64,000 nucleotides of DNA from Litoreibacter halocynthiae (GTDB lineage: Bacteria > Pseudomonadota > Alphaproteobacteria > Rhodobacterales > Rhodobacteraceae). Positions 8,795-16,718 of this stretch are shown in pieces. The number at the start of each line of letters is the position of its first letter. The stretch's first letter is position 1. The notes beneath the pieces were generated by a model. It saw only the letters and a list, made by a program, of their open reading frames with translations. It did not search any database and was not told where the DNA came from. A program made the position numbers and the translations under genes. The DNA is taken from NCBI RefSeq assembly GCF_004365635.1, contig NZ_SOBH01000001.1, positions 992,001 through 1,056,000 of the forward strand, in the 5' to 3' direction.

Positions 8795-9436
8795 ATGACA
8801 GCCCGGCGCGGAATTCTGATCATCCTTTCGTCGCCCTCGGGCGCGGGCAAGTCCACACTGGCCGGGCGCTTGATGAAATGGGATGACAGTCTGTCATTTT
8901 CGGTCTCCGCGACCACCCGCGCGCCGCGCGACGGCGAACAGGACGGTCGCGAGTATTTCTTCCGCTCCCATGACGAGTTCCGCCAGATGGTCGATGATGG
9001 CGAAATGCTGGAGCACGCCGAGGTGTTCGACAACCTCTATGGCTCTCCGAAAGGACCGGTCGAGGCCGCAATCAGTGACGGGCGGGACGTCATTTTCGAC
9101 ATTGACTGGCAGGGGGGGCAGCAAGTGCGCAACTCTGGCTTGGCCGAGGATGTGGTGTCGATCTTTATCCTTCCACCGTCCATCGTGGAGCTTGAAAAGC
9201 GGCTGCGTTCCCGTGCGCAGGACAGCGACGAGGTGATCGCAGCCCGCATGAAGAAAAGCCGGGACGAGATCAGCCATTGGGCCGAATATGATTACTGCCT
9301 GATCAACCACGATATTGATGCTGCTGAACAAGAGCTTAAGGCGATCCTGACCGCCGAACGCTTGAAGCGGTCGCGCCAGCCGGGATTGATGACTTTGGTG
9401 CGCCGGCTCAACGATGAATACGAGGCCCGCCAATGA
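8795..9436 (+). CDS. gmk: guanylate kinase
   Basis: Phosphorylates GMP to GDP with ATP. 213 residues, family-standard. P-loop [10 protein letters not shown] near residue 10; GMP-binding motif [31 protein letters not shown] and the lid sequence [14 protein letters not shown] are all present. ATG 8795 follows yicC by two bases and the stop overlaps the next gene by 4 bases (ATGA), so yicC–gmk–carbonic anhydrase are probably co-transcribed. Confidence 0.97.
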   Translation: MTARRGILIILSSPSGAGKSTLAGRLMKWDDSLSFSVSATTRAPRDGEQDGREYFFRSHDEFRQMVDDGEMLEHAEVFDNLYGSPKGPVEAAISDGRDVIFDIDWQGGQQVRNSGLAEDVVSIFILPPSIVELEKRLRSRAQDSDEVIAARMKKSRDEISHWAEYDYCLINHDIDAAEQELKAILTAERLKRSRQPGLMTLVRRLNDEYEARQ

Positions 9437-9960
9437 CCCTTTACGCGCTCGACGGTGTTTCACCGCAACTGCCGGAGGGCGACGATTTTTGGATCGCGCC
9501 GGATGCGAACCTGATCGGGGATATCGAGATCGAGGAGGCGGCATCCGTCTGGTTCGGCTCGACGCTACGCGGTGATAACGAACGGATCACGGTCGGGCGC
9601 GGGTCCAACATTCAGGAAAACTGCGTGTTGCACACCGATATGGGATACCCGCTGGTGATCGGGGCAAACTGCACGATCGGCCACAAAGCCATGTTGCACG
9701 GCTGCGTGATTGGCGAAGGCTCTTTGATTGGCATGGGGGCCACGGTGTTGAACGGGGCACAGATCGGCAAAGGCTGTTTGATCGGGGCGGGTGCCTTGAT
9801 CACCGAAGGCAAAGTCATCCCTGACGGATCTTTAGTGATGGGCGCACCGGGTAAGGTCGTGCGGGAGTTGGATGCGCAGGCCCAGAAAGGGCTGATCAAC
9901 TCGGCCTTGGGCTATCAGGCAAACATGCGGCGGTTCCGCGATGGTTTGCAAGCGCTCTAA
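9433..9960 (+). CDS. gamma-class carbonic anhydrase family protein
   Basis: A 175-residue left-handed beta-helix protein of the gamma-carbonic anhydrase (PaaY/YrdA/CaiE) group. The three metal-binding histidines are present in VLHTDMG and IGHKAMLHG, and the [22 protein letters not shown] segment is typical. It presumably forms a trimer with metal between subunits. Many members have weak or undetermined hydratase activity, so the reaction is inferred. Its start overlaps gmk by 4 bases and its last 4 bases overlap chpT on the other strand. Confidence 0.9.
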   Translation: MTLYALDGVSPQLPEGDDFWIAPDANLIGDIEIEEAASVWFGSTLRGDNERITVGRGSNIQENCVLHTDMGYPLVIGANCTIGHKAMLHGCVIGEGSLIGMGATVLNGAQIGKGCLIGAGALITEGKVIPDGSLVMGAPGKVVRELDAQAQKGLINSALGYQANMRRFRDGLQAL

Positions 9961-10607
9961 AACTCGTATCGCAACGAGACTGCACTGTCGGAATGTCCAG
10001 CCAGCGCAGTTTTTCCAAGTTGGGCCAACGCGTCTCTCAGCAAGATGAATTGTACTTGCGAAGGTTGCAGATCTGATGCGTCAACAGCGGGATTGATCAG
10101 CAGGTTCCATGTCGCGGGATCAAAGCGGATTTTGCTGCCATAGGCCTGCATTTGCCACTGCCCGCGGTCACATCGCAGAACGATTTTCCCACCTGCCGGA
10201 AGCGTCACCTCCAGACACAACACTGCGAGTAGCGCGATTTTTGCTTCCATCCGGCTGACATCCGATGTCGGCTCCCAGATGACCTGAATGCGTCCGGTGC
10301 CGTAACAATCGCTTAGCAATTTGACGATGTCTCCGCGCGCCATGCGCTGCCCACCGCTCGCAACCCCGAAGGCGAGCCGAAACAAGCGAACGCGGGCATT
10401 GGCATTTGCGATGCTCTCTTCGATCAGGCTAAGCTCCGGAGACGGGGGTAAGCCGGACATCATCAGCAATTCCATGCCATTGCTGATTGCGCCGATCGGA
10501 CTAATGAGGTCATGACAGATGCGAGAGGCCAGAAGCGACGCAGTGTCTCTGAGGCCCTCTGGCTGCGAAACTGTATCAACGACGTGGGAGCGAGCTTTGT
10601 CGGACAA
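9957..10607 (-). CDS. chpT: histidine phosphotransferase ChpT
   Basis: A 216-residue cytoplasmic phosphotransferase of the CckA–ChpT–CtrA relay, which controls the cell cycle in Caulobacter and motility and gene transfer agent production in Rhodobacteraceae. Phospho-accepting His32 lies in [20 protein letters not shown], followed by a DHp-like helical pair and a degenerate ATPase-like domain. Start chosen: TTG at 10607, preceded by AAGGAG six bases away. The frame is open up to another TTG at 10646, which has no such signal. With this start, the initiation codon is one base from that of the DUF3553 gene on the other strand. Confidence 0.92.
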   Translation of the reverse strand: MSDKARSHVVDTVSQPEGLRDTASLLASRICHDLISPIGAISNGMELLMMSGLPPSPELSLIEESIANANARVRLFRLAFGVASGGQRMARGDIVKLLSDCYGTGRIQVIWEPTSDVSRMEAKIALLAVLCLEVTLPAGGKIVLRCDRGQWQMQAYGSKIRFDPATWNLLINPAVDASDLQPSQVQFILLRDALAQLGKTALAGHSDSAVSLRYEF

Positions 10608-10608
10608 T

Positions 10609-10782
10609 ATGAACTCCTTGTTGGAACCCGGAATGCTGGTGCGCAATCCGGCCGAGCCCGATTGGGGCCTTGGACAAGTTCAATCTAACATAAACGGTAA
10701 ACTTACGGTTAATTTTGAGAATATGGGCAAGATGACATTAGAGAGTGCCAAAATTGCACTAACCCTCCAATTCAACAGCTAA
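10609..10782 (+). CDS. DUF3553 small protein
   Basis: A 57-residue protein matching DUF3553, an SH3-like fold also found at the C-terminus of some UvrD/PcrA helicases and in stand-alone alphaproteobacterial proteins. The signature is MLVRNPAEPDWGLGQVQS...GKLTVNFENMGKMTL. The frame is open upstream to 10519, but that part lies inside chpT and does not resemble the family. Divergent from chpT with only one base between the two start codons, so each promoter must lie inside the other gene. Role unknown; nucleic-acid or RNA polymerase contact is a guess from related folds. Confidence 0.85.
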   Translation: MNSLLEPGMLVRNPAEPDWGLGQVQSNINGKLTVNFENMGKMTLESAKIALTLQFNS

Positions 10783-10861
10783 CGCATTGCCCTTGCAGCA
10801 TTGCTTTGGGAGGCGGGGGCGCATATTTGCTAGAAGCACCTGAAACCAAGCAGTCTGGCAA

Positions 10862-11644
10862 ATGACCCAAACAGCCCCGCAGTTTGAAACCCGTCTAGCC
10901 AAGGACGAAGCCGACCTGCGGGCGTCGCAACATTTGCGATATCAGGTTTTCGTAGATGAACTCGGCGGCGATGGCGAGCATGTAGACCACGAATCCCAGC
11001 TGGAACGGGACGCTTTCGATCCTCACTTCGATCATTTGATCTTGCTGGATCATGCCCGCGCCGCCAGTGCAGGGCAGGTGGTGGGCGTTTACCGGTTGCT
11101 CAGATCTGACGCGCTGCCAGTTGGGCGCTCGTTTTACAGCGAAGGCGAGTACGATCTTGGCCCCCTGAAGGCCACCGGTCGCAGGCTGCTGGAGCTGGGG
11201 CGCTCCTGCGTGCATTCCGACTACCGTGGCGGCGCCGCAATGTTCCATCTGTGGCAAGGGCTTGCGCAATATATCGATACGCACAGGATCGAGGTGCTTT
11301 TCGGTGTGGCATCCTATCACGGAACGGATGTCGAAGCGGTCGCGCAATCCATGTCCCACCTGCATCACACGCATCTGGCTCCGCCGGACCTACGTCCGCG
11401 CGCGTTGGTTCATCAACGCATGGACCTTGTCGCGCCAGAAGATATCGACCGCCCGAAGGCGATGAAGGACACGCCGGCGTTGATCAAAGCCTATCTGCGC
11501 CTTGGGGGTATGGTGGGCGACGGGGCGTTTATTGATCATGAATTCAATACGATAGATGTCTGTCTGGTGATGGACACTGCGCGCATGTCGCAAAAGCACC
11601 GAGATATCTATTCGCGTGATCGCGACAGCAAAGGTGCTTTATGA
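10862..11644 (+). CDS. olsB: L-ornithine N-alpha-acyltransferase OlsB
   Basis: First step of ornithine-lipid synthesis: attaches a 3-hydroxyacyl group from ACP to the alpha-amino group of ornithine, giving lyso-ornithine lipid. 260 residues with the GNAT fold of the OlsB/autoinducer-synthase-like group: LRYQVFVDELG, VGVYRLLR, LELGRSCVHSDYRGGAAMFHLWQGL and LFGVASYHGTD. The stop codon overlaps the olsA start by 4 bases (ATGA), so the two are translationally coupled. Ornithine lipids replace phospholipids in phosphate-poor seawater; no Pho box search was possible by eye. Confidence 0.92.
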   Translation: MTQTAPQFETRLAKDEADLRASQHLRYQVFVDELGGDGEHVDHESQLERDAFDPHFDHLILLDHARAASAGQVVGVYRLLRSDALPVGRSFYSEGEYDLGPLKATGRRLLELGRSCVHSDYRGGAAMFHLWQGLAQYIDTHRIEVLFGVASYHGTDVEAVAQSMSHLHHTHLAPPDLRPRALVHQRMDLVAPEDIDRPKAMKDTPALIKAYLRLGGMVGDGAFIDHEFNTIDVCLVMDTARMSQKHRDIYSRDRDSKGAL

Positions 11645-12492
11645 GCACGTGGGACAGCGGCGAAGCACCGCCGAACCTGCGGATGGGGCTTTTCGCGTGG
11701 CTTAGGGTTTTCCTGCGCGGCGTACCGCTTGCACTGCTGGTGTTTGGCGGCCTTGCGGTCCTGCTTCTTGTTCGGCTGGTCGAGCGACCCATCCATGGAT
11801 ACGACCGTCCCTGGACACCGCATATCACCCAAGTCGTCTGCCGGACGTCGTTTTTCCTACTGGGGATCAAGTTTCGCTCCGAAGGTCAACCGATGACCGA
11901 GCGGGGCGCGGTCGTCTCGAACCATTGCAGCTGGCTCGACATCTTCTCGCTGAATGCGCGCAAGCGGGTCTATTTCGTCTCCAAGTCGGAAGTGGCCCGT
12001 TGGCCCGGTATCGGCTGGCTGGCACGCTCAACAGGGACTGTGTTTATCGACCGCGATCCGCGACAGGCACGTGCTCAAAAGGTGTTGTTCGAGAAGCGGT
12101 TGTTAGCAGGGCATAAGCTGTTGTTTTTCCCTGAAGGTACAAGTTCTGATGGAATTAGAATATTACCATTTAAATCAACGCTCTTTGCGGCGTTCTTCAC
12201 GCCGGAGTTGCGCGACGTATTGTATGTTCAGCCCGTTACGCTGTCCTACCAATCACCGGACAATGCCGATCCACGGTTTTACGGGTGGTGGGGTGACATG
12301 GAATTCGCCCCGCATCTTTTGCAAACGCTGGCGGCATCTCCTCAGGGGCAAATCACGGTCACATATCACGGTCCACTTAAGGTATCCGAGTTTGACAGTC
12401 GGAAAGACCTCGCGTCCGCGTGTGAGAAAATCGTCCGATCGGGGCTGAAACTCAGCCCAGAGGCGCAAGCAAAGCTTTCAGCGCAGCGCTAG
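11641..12492 (+). CDS. olsA: O-acyltransferase OlsA (lyso-ornithine lipid / lysophosphatidic acid acyltransferase)
   Basis: Second step of ornithine-lipid synthesis: acylates the 3-hydroxyl of lyso-ornithine lipid; in Rhodobacter the enzyme can also act on lysophosphatidic acid. 283 residues, PlsC family: a membrane segment at about 25–45, the catalytic HX4D motif at His95–Asp100 (NHCSWLD), and the second motif FPEGTSSDGIRILPFKS. Overlaps olsB by 4 bases. Its last 41 bases overlap the 3' end of the thiE-like gene on the other strand, an unusually long convergent overlap. Confidence 0.92.
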   Translation: MSTWDSGEAPPNLRMGLFAWLRVFLRGVPLALLVFGGLAVLLLVRLVERPIHGYDRPWTPHITQVVCRTSFFLLGIKFRSEGQPMTERGAVVSNHCSWLDIFSLNARKRVYFVSKSEVARWPGIGWLARSTGTVFIDRDPRQARAQKVLFEKRLLAGHKLLFFPEGTSSDGIRILPFKSTLFAAFFTPELRDVLYVQPVTLSYQSPDNADPRFYGWWGDMEFAPHLLQTLAASPQGQITVTYHGPLKVSEFDSRKDLASACEKIVRSGLKLSPEAQAKLSAQR

Positions 12493-13093
12493 GGTCGTCC
12501 TCCCGCCAGATTTCTTCGCCAATGGCAAAGAAATCGGTGTAGGGCGCTAGACGCTCGATAGCCGCGATGTTGACCGCACCTTCGGCCACGATGGGCAGCT
12601 CGATCATTTGTGACCACCATTCGAACGCCTCGGTTTCGGCAATCTGGCCGTCCCCCAAGACAGTTTCACCAATCGGGCCAAGGGACACATAGTCAGCGCC
12701 ACTTTCACCGGCACTCATGCCTTCGTGGCGTGACGGGCCACAGAACGCCCCGATCACCGCGTCTGGTCCGATTTCCTTGCGCACGTAGCGCACCGAGCGG
12801 GCACCATCGAGCAGGTGAACCCCATCAAGACCCAGCCGCTCGACCAGCAGGAAATGGCTGTCGATCACCAACGGGATGTCACGGGCATGGGCTTGTTCGC
12901 GTATCAGATCAGCGGCGCGCGCGATCTTGTCTTCGTCCTTGGTGGCAAGGCTCAGACGCAGGCACGCGATCTCGCAGGAATCCAGCACTCGTGACAAGGT
13001 GTCCGGAAAGCTCGACAGCTCGAATTCGGGCGGGGTGATAAGGTAAACCTGTGGGGTTTCCGGGCCCTCTTGGGCAGTCTCGTTCTGGGCCAT
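12452..13093 (-). CDS. thiamine phosphate synthase-like protein
   Basis: A 213-residue TIM barrel of the ThiE/TenI family. Recognisable parts are the strand PQVYLITP, IPLVIDSHFLLVERLGLDGVHL (substrate region), DAVIGAFCGPSRHEGMSAGESGADYVSLGPI (the usual G-S-H-x2-A-x6-G-A-D-Y pattern, here with altered residues) and PIVAEGAVNIAAIERLAPYTDFFAIGEEIW. The changes from consensus and absence of thi genes nearby leave true ThiE activity open; it may be a TenI-like aminase or a paralogue. ATG 13093 has GGAG upstream at good spacing; the upstream ATG at 13123 does not. Confidence 0.75.
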   Translation of the reverse strand: MAQNETAQEGPETPQVYLITPPEFELSSFPDTLSRVLDSCEIACLRLSLATKDEDKIARAADLIREQAHARDIPLVIDSHFLLVERLGLDGVHLLDGARSVRYVRKEIGPDAVIGAFCGPSRHEGMSAGESGADYVSLGPIGETVLGDGQIAETEAFEWWSQMIELPIVAEGAVNIAAIERLAPYTDFFAIGEEIWREDDPSAALKALLAPLG

Positions 13094-13207
13094 GGTCGTC
13101 TCCGCCGTTGTTTGGCCCGTCATAGCGGGGGCTGCGGGCGCTCACAAGGGTGTTGCGGGGCGGCGCGCGCAGCCCTAAACCCTGCCTCACCCATAGATAG
13201 AGGCCAC

Positions 13208-13981
13208 ATGTCCGGTACCGACCACCAATCCCAAGCCCCATGGGGCGGCGCGCAACCCACGGTTGTGCTGATCGCGCCGCAAATGGGCGAGAATATCGGC
13301 TCTGCCGCGCGGGCGATGTGGAACTTCGAGTTGCAACGGATGCGGCTGGTCACCCCGCGTGATGGCTGGCCGAACCCCGCCGCCGTCGCCACGGCTTCGG
13401 GTGCGTCGCGGGTTCTGGATCATGTGCGCGTCTTCGACAGCACAGCGGATGCATTGGCCGACATGGACTATGTTTTTGCCACCACCGCGCGGTCCCGCGA
13501 TCTGACCAAACCTGTGATGACGCCTGAGCGCGCGATGGAGCATGCGCGGGCGATGACAGCCGCAGGTAAACAAGTAGGCATCATGTTCGGGCCAGAGCGG
13601 GCAGGCTTGGAAAACGTCGACATCGCGCAGGCCAATGCGCTGATCTCGGTTCCGGTAAACCCCGGCTTTGCGTCGCTGAACCTTGCGCAATGCGTTTTGC
13701 TGGTCGCCTATGAATGGCGACGCCAAACAGGCGAGGACGCGCCGGAGGTGGTGGAGATGGCCGGAACGGAATTCGCCACACAAGTTGAGGTGGAGAAACT
13801 TTACGAGCATTTCGTTCAACGTCTCGACACGGCGAAATTCTTCTACCCTGATCACAAAGCGGATTCCATGCGGCTCAACCTGCGCAACATGCTGTCACGC
13901 CTGCCGATGACGCAGGCCGATATCCAGACGTTCCACGGAATGCTGCGACAGTTTGTGCGGTGGAAAGAACGCGGCGACTGA
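13208..13981 (+). CDS. trmJ: tRNA (cytidine/uridine-2'-O-)-methyltransferase TrmJ-like
   Basis: A 257-residue SPOUT-class 2'-O-ribose methyltransferase. N-terminal trefoil-knot domain with VVLIAPQMGENIGSAARAMWNF, GIMFGPERAGLENVDIAQANALISVPVNPGFASLNLAQCVLLVAYEW, the three SpoU motifs in order, and a C-terminal helical tail (EVEKLYEHFVQRL). This is the TrmJ/LasT group, which methylates position 32 of tRNAs. ATG 13208 starts the family-like N-terminus; upstream open frame overlaps the thiE-like gene and is not family-like. The exact substrate is inferred. Confidence 0.88.
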   Translation: MSGTDHQSQAPWGGAQPTVVLIAPQMGENIGSAARAMWNFELQRMRLVTPRDGWPNPAAVATASGASRVLDHVRVFDSTADALADMDYVFATTARSRDLTKPVMTPERAMEHARAMTAAGKQVGIMFGPERAGLENVDIAQANALISVPVNPGFASLNLAQCVLLVAYEWRRQTGEDAPEVVEMAGTEFATQVEVEKLYEHFVQRLDTAKFFYPDHKADSMRLNLRNMLSRLPMTQADIQTFHGMLRQFVRWKERGD

Positions 13982-14035
13982 CTTGTCGGGCTGGGCCTTG
14001 CGGCTTAGGTTGATGGCGAAATAACGAGGCACGAT

Positions 14036-15172
14036 ATGGCAGGCAAACGCAGCATTTTCGAAGAGGTCGAAACGGCCGAAAAACCCACCGCGCAACCGGG
14101 TGCGATTGACCGTGCGGCCAGCCGTGGAAACCGGCGTGGGATACGCGCTTGGCTGATGGTGCTGTTCGCGATGGTTGTGGTGATGATCGTCGTCGGTGGG
14201 CTGACGCGCCTGACCGATAGCGGCTTGTCCATCACCGAGTGGAAACCGGTGACGGGTGCCATGCCGCCGATGTCGGAAGCCGCGTGGGAAGCGGAGCTGG
14301 AGAAGTACCGCGCGATCCCGGAATACCAGTTGCAAAACAAGGGCATGAGCTTGTCCGAATTCAAGACGATCTACTGGTGGGAATGGGGCCACCGCCAGCT
14401 TGGGCGGGTGATCGGGCTGGTCTGGGCTGTGGGCTTCTTCTGGTTCCTGTTGCGCAAACAAATCCCAACGGGTTGGACGGGCCGTTTGGTCGGGATCGGG
14501 GCGCTTGGCGGGTTGCAAGGTGCGATTGGCTGGTGGATGGTGTCCTCTGGCCTGACGGGCGAGATGCTGGATGTCGCGTCCTATCGGCTCGCCACACATC
14601 TGGGATTGGCCTTTGTCATCCTTGGTCTGATCGCGTGGTATGTCTTCATGCTGGGGCGCACGGATGCCGAGCTGATGCAGGCCCGCCGGTCGGGGTCCTC
14701 CACGCTCACGATACTCACCAGCTGGCTCGTTCCGGTTGCCTATTTACAGATCATCGTCGGGGCGTTGGTCGCGGGTATCGACGCGGGGCGCACCTATACT
14801 GACTGGCCTTTGATGGCCGGGGACGTCTTTCCGACTCTTGCTTTCGAATACAGCCCTGTATGGCGGAATTTCTTCGAGAGCGAGGCGCTGGTGCAATTCA
14901 ACCACCGCACGCTGGGCTATATCCTGTTCCTGCTGGGCATGTTCATCTGGTGGCGCTCACGCGGCGCGGCCAACCGCGCGGTGAAACAGGCCTTTGACTG
15001 GGTCGCCGTGATGATGTTCGGCCAGCTGGTTCTGGGCATCGGAACCGTTCTGTATGCGGCCCCCTGGCATCTGGCGATCATCCACCAACTTGGTGCGGTG
15101 GTCCTGATTTGCCTGATCCTGCGAGCTCGGTTCTTGAGCATTTACCCCACCGCTCAATCTGTAAGGACTTAA
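14036..15172 (+). CDS. ctaA: heme A synthase (COX15/CtaA type 2)
   Basis: Inner-membrane enzyme that oxidises the heme O methyl group to formyl, giving heme A for aa3-type cytochrome oxidase. 378 residues with eight hydrophobic helices. Heme-ligand regions are visible: LTRLTDSGLSITEWKPVTGAMPP, YWWEWGHRQLGRVIG, LATHLGLAFVILGLIAW, FNHRTLGYILF and IIHQLGAVVLI. The N-terminal extension (30 charged residues) is typical for alphaproteobacteria. The next gene starts 4 bp later. Confidence 0.96.
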   Translation: MAGKRSIFEEVETAEKPTAQPGAIDRAASRGNRRGIRAWLMVLFAMVVVMIVVGGLTRLTDSGLSITEWKPVTGAMPPMSEAAWEAELEKYRAIPEYQLQNKGMSLSEFKTIYWWEWGHRQLGRVIGLVWAVGFFWFLLRKQIPTGWTGRLVGIGALGGLQGAIGWWMVSSGLTGEMLDVASYRLATHLGLAFVILGLIAWYVFMLGRTDAELMQARRSGSSTLTILTSWLVPVAYLQIIVGALVAGIDAGRTYTDWPLMAGDVFPTLAFEYSPVWRNFFESEALVQFNHRTLGYILFLLGMFIWWRSRGAANRAVKQAFDWVAVMMFGQLVLGIGTVLYAAPWHLAIIHQLGAVVLICLILRARFLSIYPTAQSVRT

Positions 15173-15176
15173 CTCC

Positions 15177-16646
15177 ATGTCAGCATATGAAGACCTGATG
15201 GCCCAAGACCGCACGACGCAAGCCCTTGCCTCGGTTGCGGGCCGCACGGGGTGGGATCAGGAAACGGTGATGCCTGCGGGTGCCGCCGAGTTGCGTTCCG
15301 AGGAAATGGCCGCGTTAGAGGCTGTCCTACACGCGCGGCGCACGGACGGACGGATCGGAGACTGGCTGGCAAAGGCCGAAGCGCTCGACGAGACCGGTGC
15401 GGCGATCCTGCGGGAGATGAAACGCTCTTACATGCGCAACACCAAGGTGCCGGAGAAGCTTGCCACCGACATAGCGCGTCACACCTCTGCGGGGCAGGGG
15501 ATATGGGCCAAGGCGCGGGCCGAGGATGATTTTGAAGGCTTCGCACCAACTCTCAGCCGGATGATAGATTTGAAGCGCGAGGAGGCAGCCTGCCTTGCAA
15601 ACGGTGGCGATCTCTATGACGCATTGCTGGACGATTATGAGCCCGGCATGACCGGCGCAGAACTGCAGGGCCTGTTTGATCGCATGCGCCCGCGGCTGGT
15701 CGATCTGCGCGCCCGTGTTCTTGCGGCGGAGGCGCCTGCGCCATTGAACCGCGCGTTTGACGAGGCGGGGCAGATGGCCTTGTCCGCCAAACTGGCGGAG
15801 GCCTTCGGATATGATCTGACACGTGGACGGATTGACAAAGCGGTGCATCCGTTCTCCAGCGGCTCCGGCACTGATGTGCGGATTACCACCCGCACCAGTC
15901 CGCGCGATCCGTTCAACTGCTTTTACTCCACGATCCATGAGGTTGGTCACGCCTGCTACGAGCAAGGGGTACGGGCCGAGTATGCGCTGACGCCACTTGG
16001 GGCTGGCGTGTCGATGGGCGTTCACGAAAGCCAGTCGCGAATTTACGAAAACCAGCTTGGCCGCTCGCGCGCATTTACAGGTTGGCTCTATGGCCAGATG
16101 CGGGACCAGTTCGGTGACTTCGGGGTCGCGGATGAGGAGGCGTTCTATGCCGTGGTGAACCGGGTGGGGTCTGGCTACATCCGGACCGAGGCCGACGAGG
16201 TGCATTATAACCTGCACGTCATGTTGCGCTTTGATCTGGAGCGGCAGCTGATTTCCGGCGCATTGGATGTCGCGGATTTGGAAGATGCGTGGAATGCGCG
16301 GTTTGAAGCTGATTTCGGAGTTGCGGTCGACAAGCCGTCAAACGGCGTTCTGCAAGATGTGCATTGGTCCTTCGGGCTGTTTGGCTATTTCCCGACCTAT
16401 AGCTTGGGCAATGTCTATGCGGGGTGCCTGTATGCGTCTTTGCGTAAGGCGGTTCCATCGCTGGATCAGGACTTGTCTCGTGGGGATACATCCGCGGCAA
16501 CGGCGTGGTTGAAGGACAACTTGCAACAACATGGCGGGCTGCGCGCTCCGCGGGAAACCATCGAGTATGCCTGTGGTTTCGCGCCGTCAGAGGAGCCGCT
16601 GCTGGCGTATCTCGAAGACAAATTCGAATCGCTTTACGGCGTCTGA
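15177..16646 (+). CDS. carboxypeptidase M32 (Taq-type)
   Basis: A 489-residue cytoplasmic metallocarboxypeptidase that removes C-terminal amino acids from peptides. Zinc motif HEVGH at 254–258 with the downstream glutamate in GVHESQSRIYENQLGRS. The M32 signatures DVRITTRTSPRDPFNCFYSTIHE and the conserved HWSFGLFGYFPTYSLGNVYA are present. Length is family-standard. It starts 4 bp after ctaA and ends at a shared convergent terminator; a peptide-type ABC transporter follows on the other strand, which may simply be chance. Confidence 0.95.
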   Translation: MSAYEDLMAQDRTTQALASVAGRTGWDQETVMPAGAAELRSEEMAALEAVLHARRTDGRIGDWLAKAEALDETGAAILREMKRSYMRNTKVPEKLATDIARHTSAGQGIWAKARAEDDFEGFAPTLSRMIDLKREEAACLANGGDLYDALLDDYEPGMTGAELQGLFDRMRPRLVDLRARVLAAEAPAPLNRAFDEAGQMALSAKLAEAFGYDLTRGRIDKAVHPFSSGSGTDVRITTRTSPRDPFNCFYSTIHEVGHACYEQGVRAEYALTPLGAGVSMGVHESQSRIYENQLGRSRAFTGWLYGQMRDQFGDFGVADEEAFYAVVNRVGSGYIRTEADEVHYNLHVMLRFDLERQLISGALDVADLEDAWNARFEADFGVAVDKPSNGVLQDVHWSFGLFGYFPTYSLGNVYAGCLYASLRKAVPSLDQDLSRGDTSAATAWLKDNLQQHGGLRAPRETIEYACGFAPSEEPLLAYLEDKFESLYGV

Positions 16647-16686
16647 GGGAGCCTCCGGCGGAGGTATTTTGAAGCAATGATAGGAG

Positions 16687-16717
16687 ATGCCGCGCCCGAT
16701 TGGAGGCGCGGCATTTG
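16687..16717. terminator. bidirectional terminator between M32 carboxypeptidase and ABC genes
   Basis: Ten-base stem ATGCCGCGCC (16687–16696) / GGCGCGGCAT (16705–16714) with an 8-base loop, then TTTG on the plus strand. It sits between two convergent genes. Confidence 0.75.
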
Positions 16718-16718
16718 T

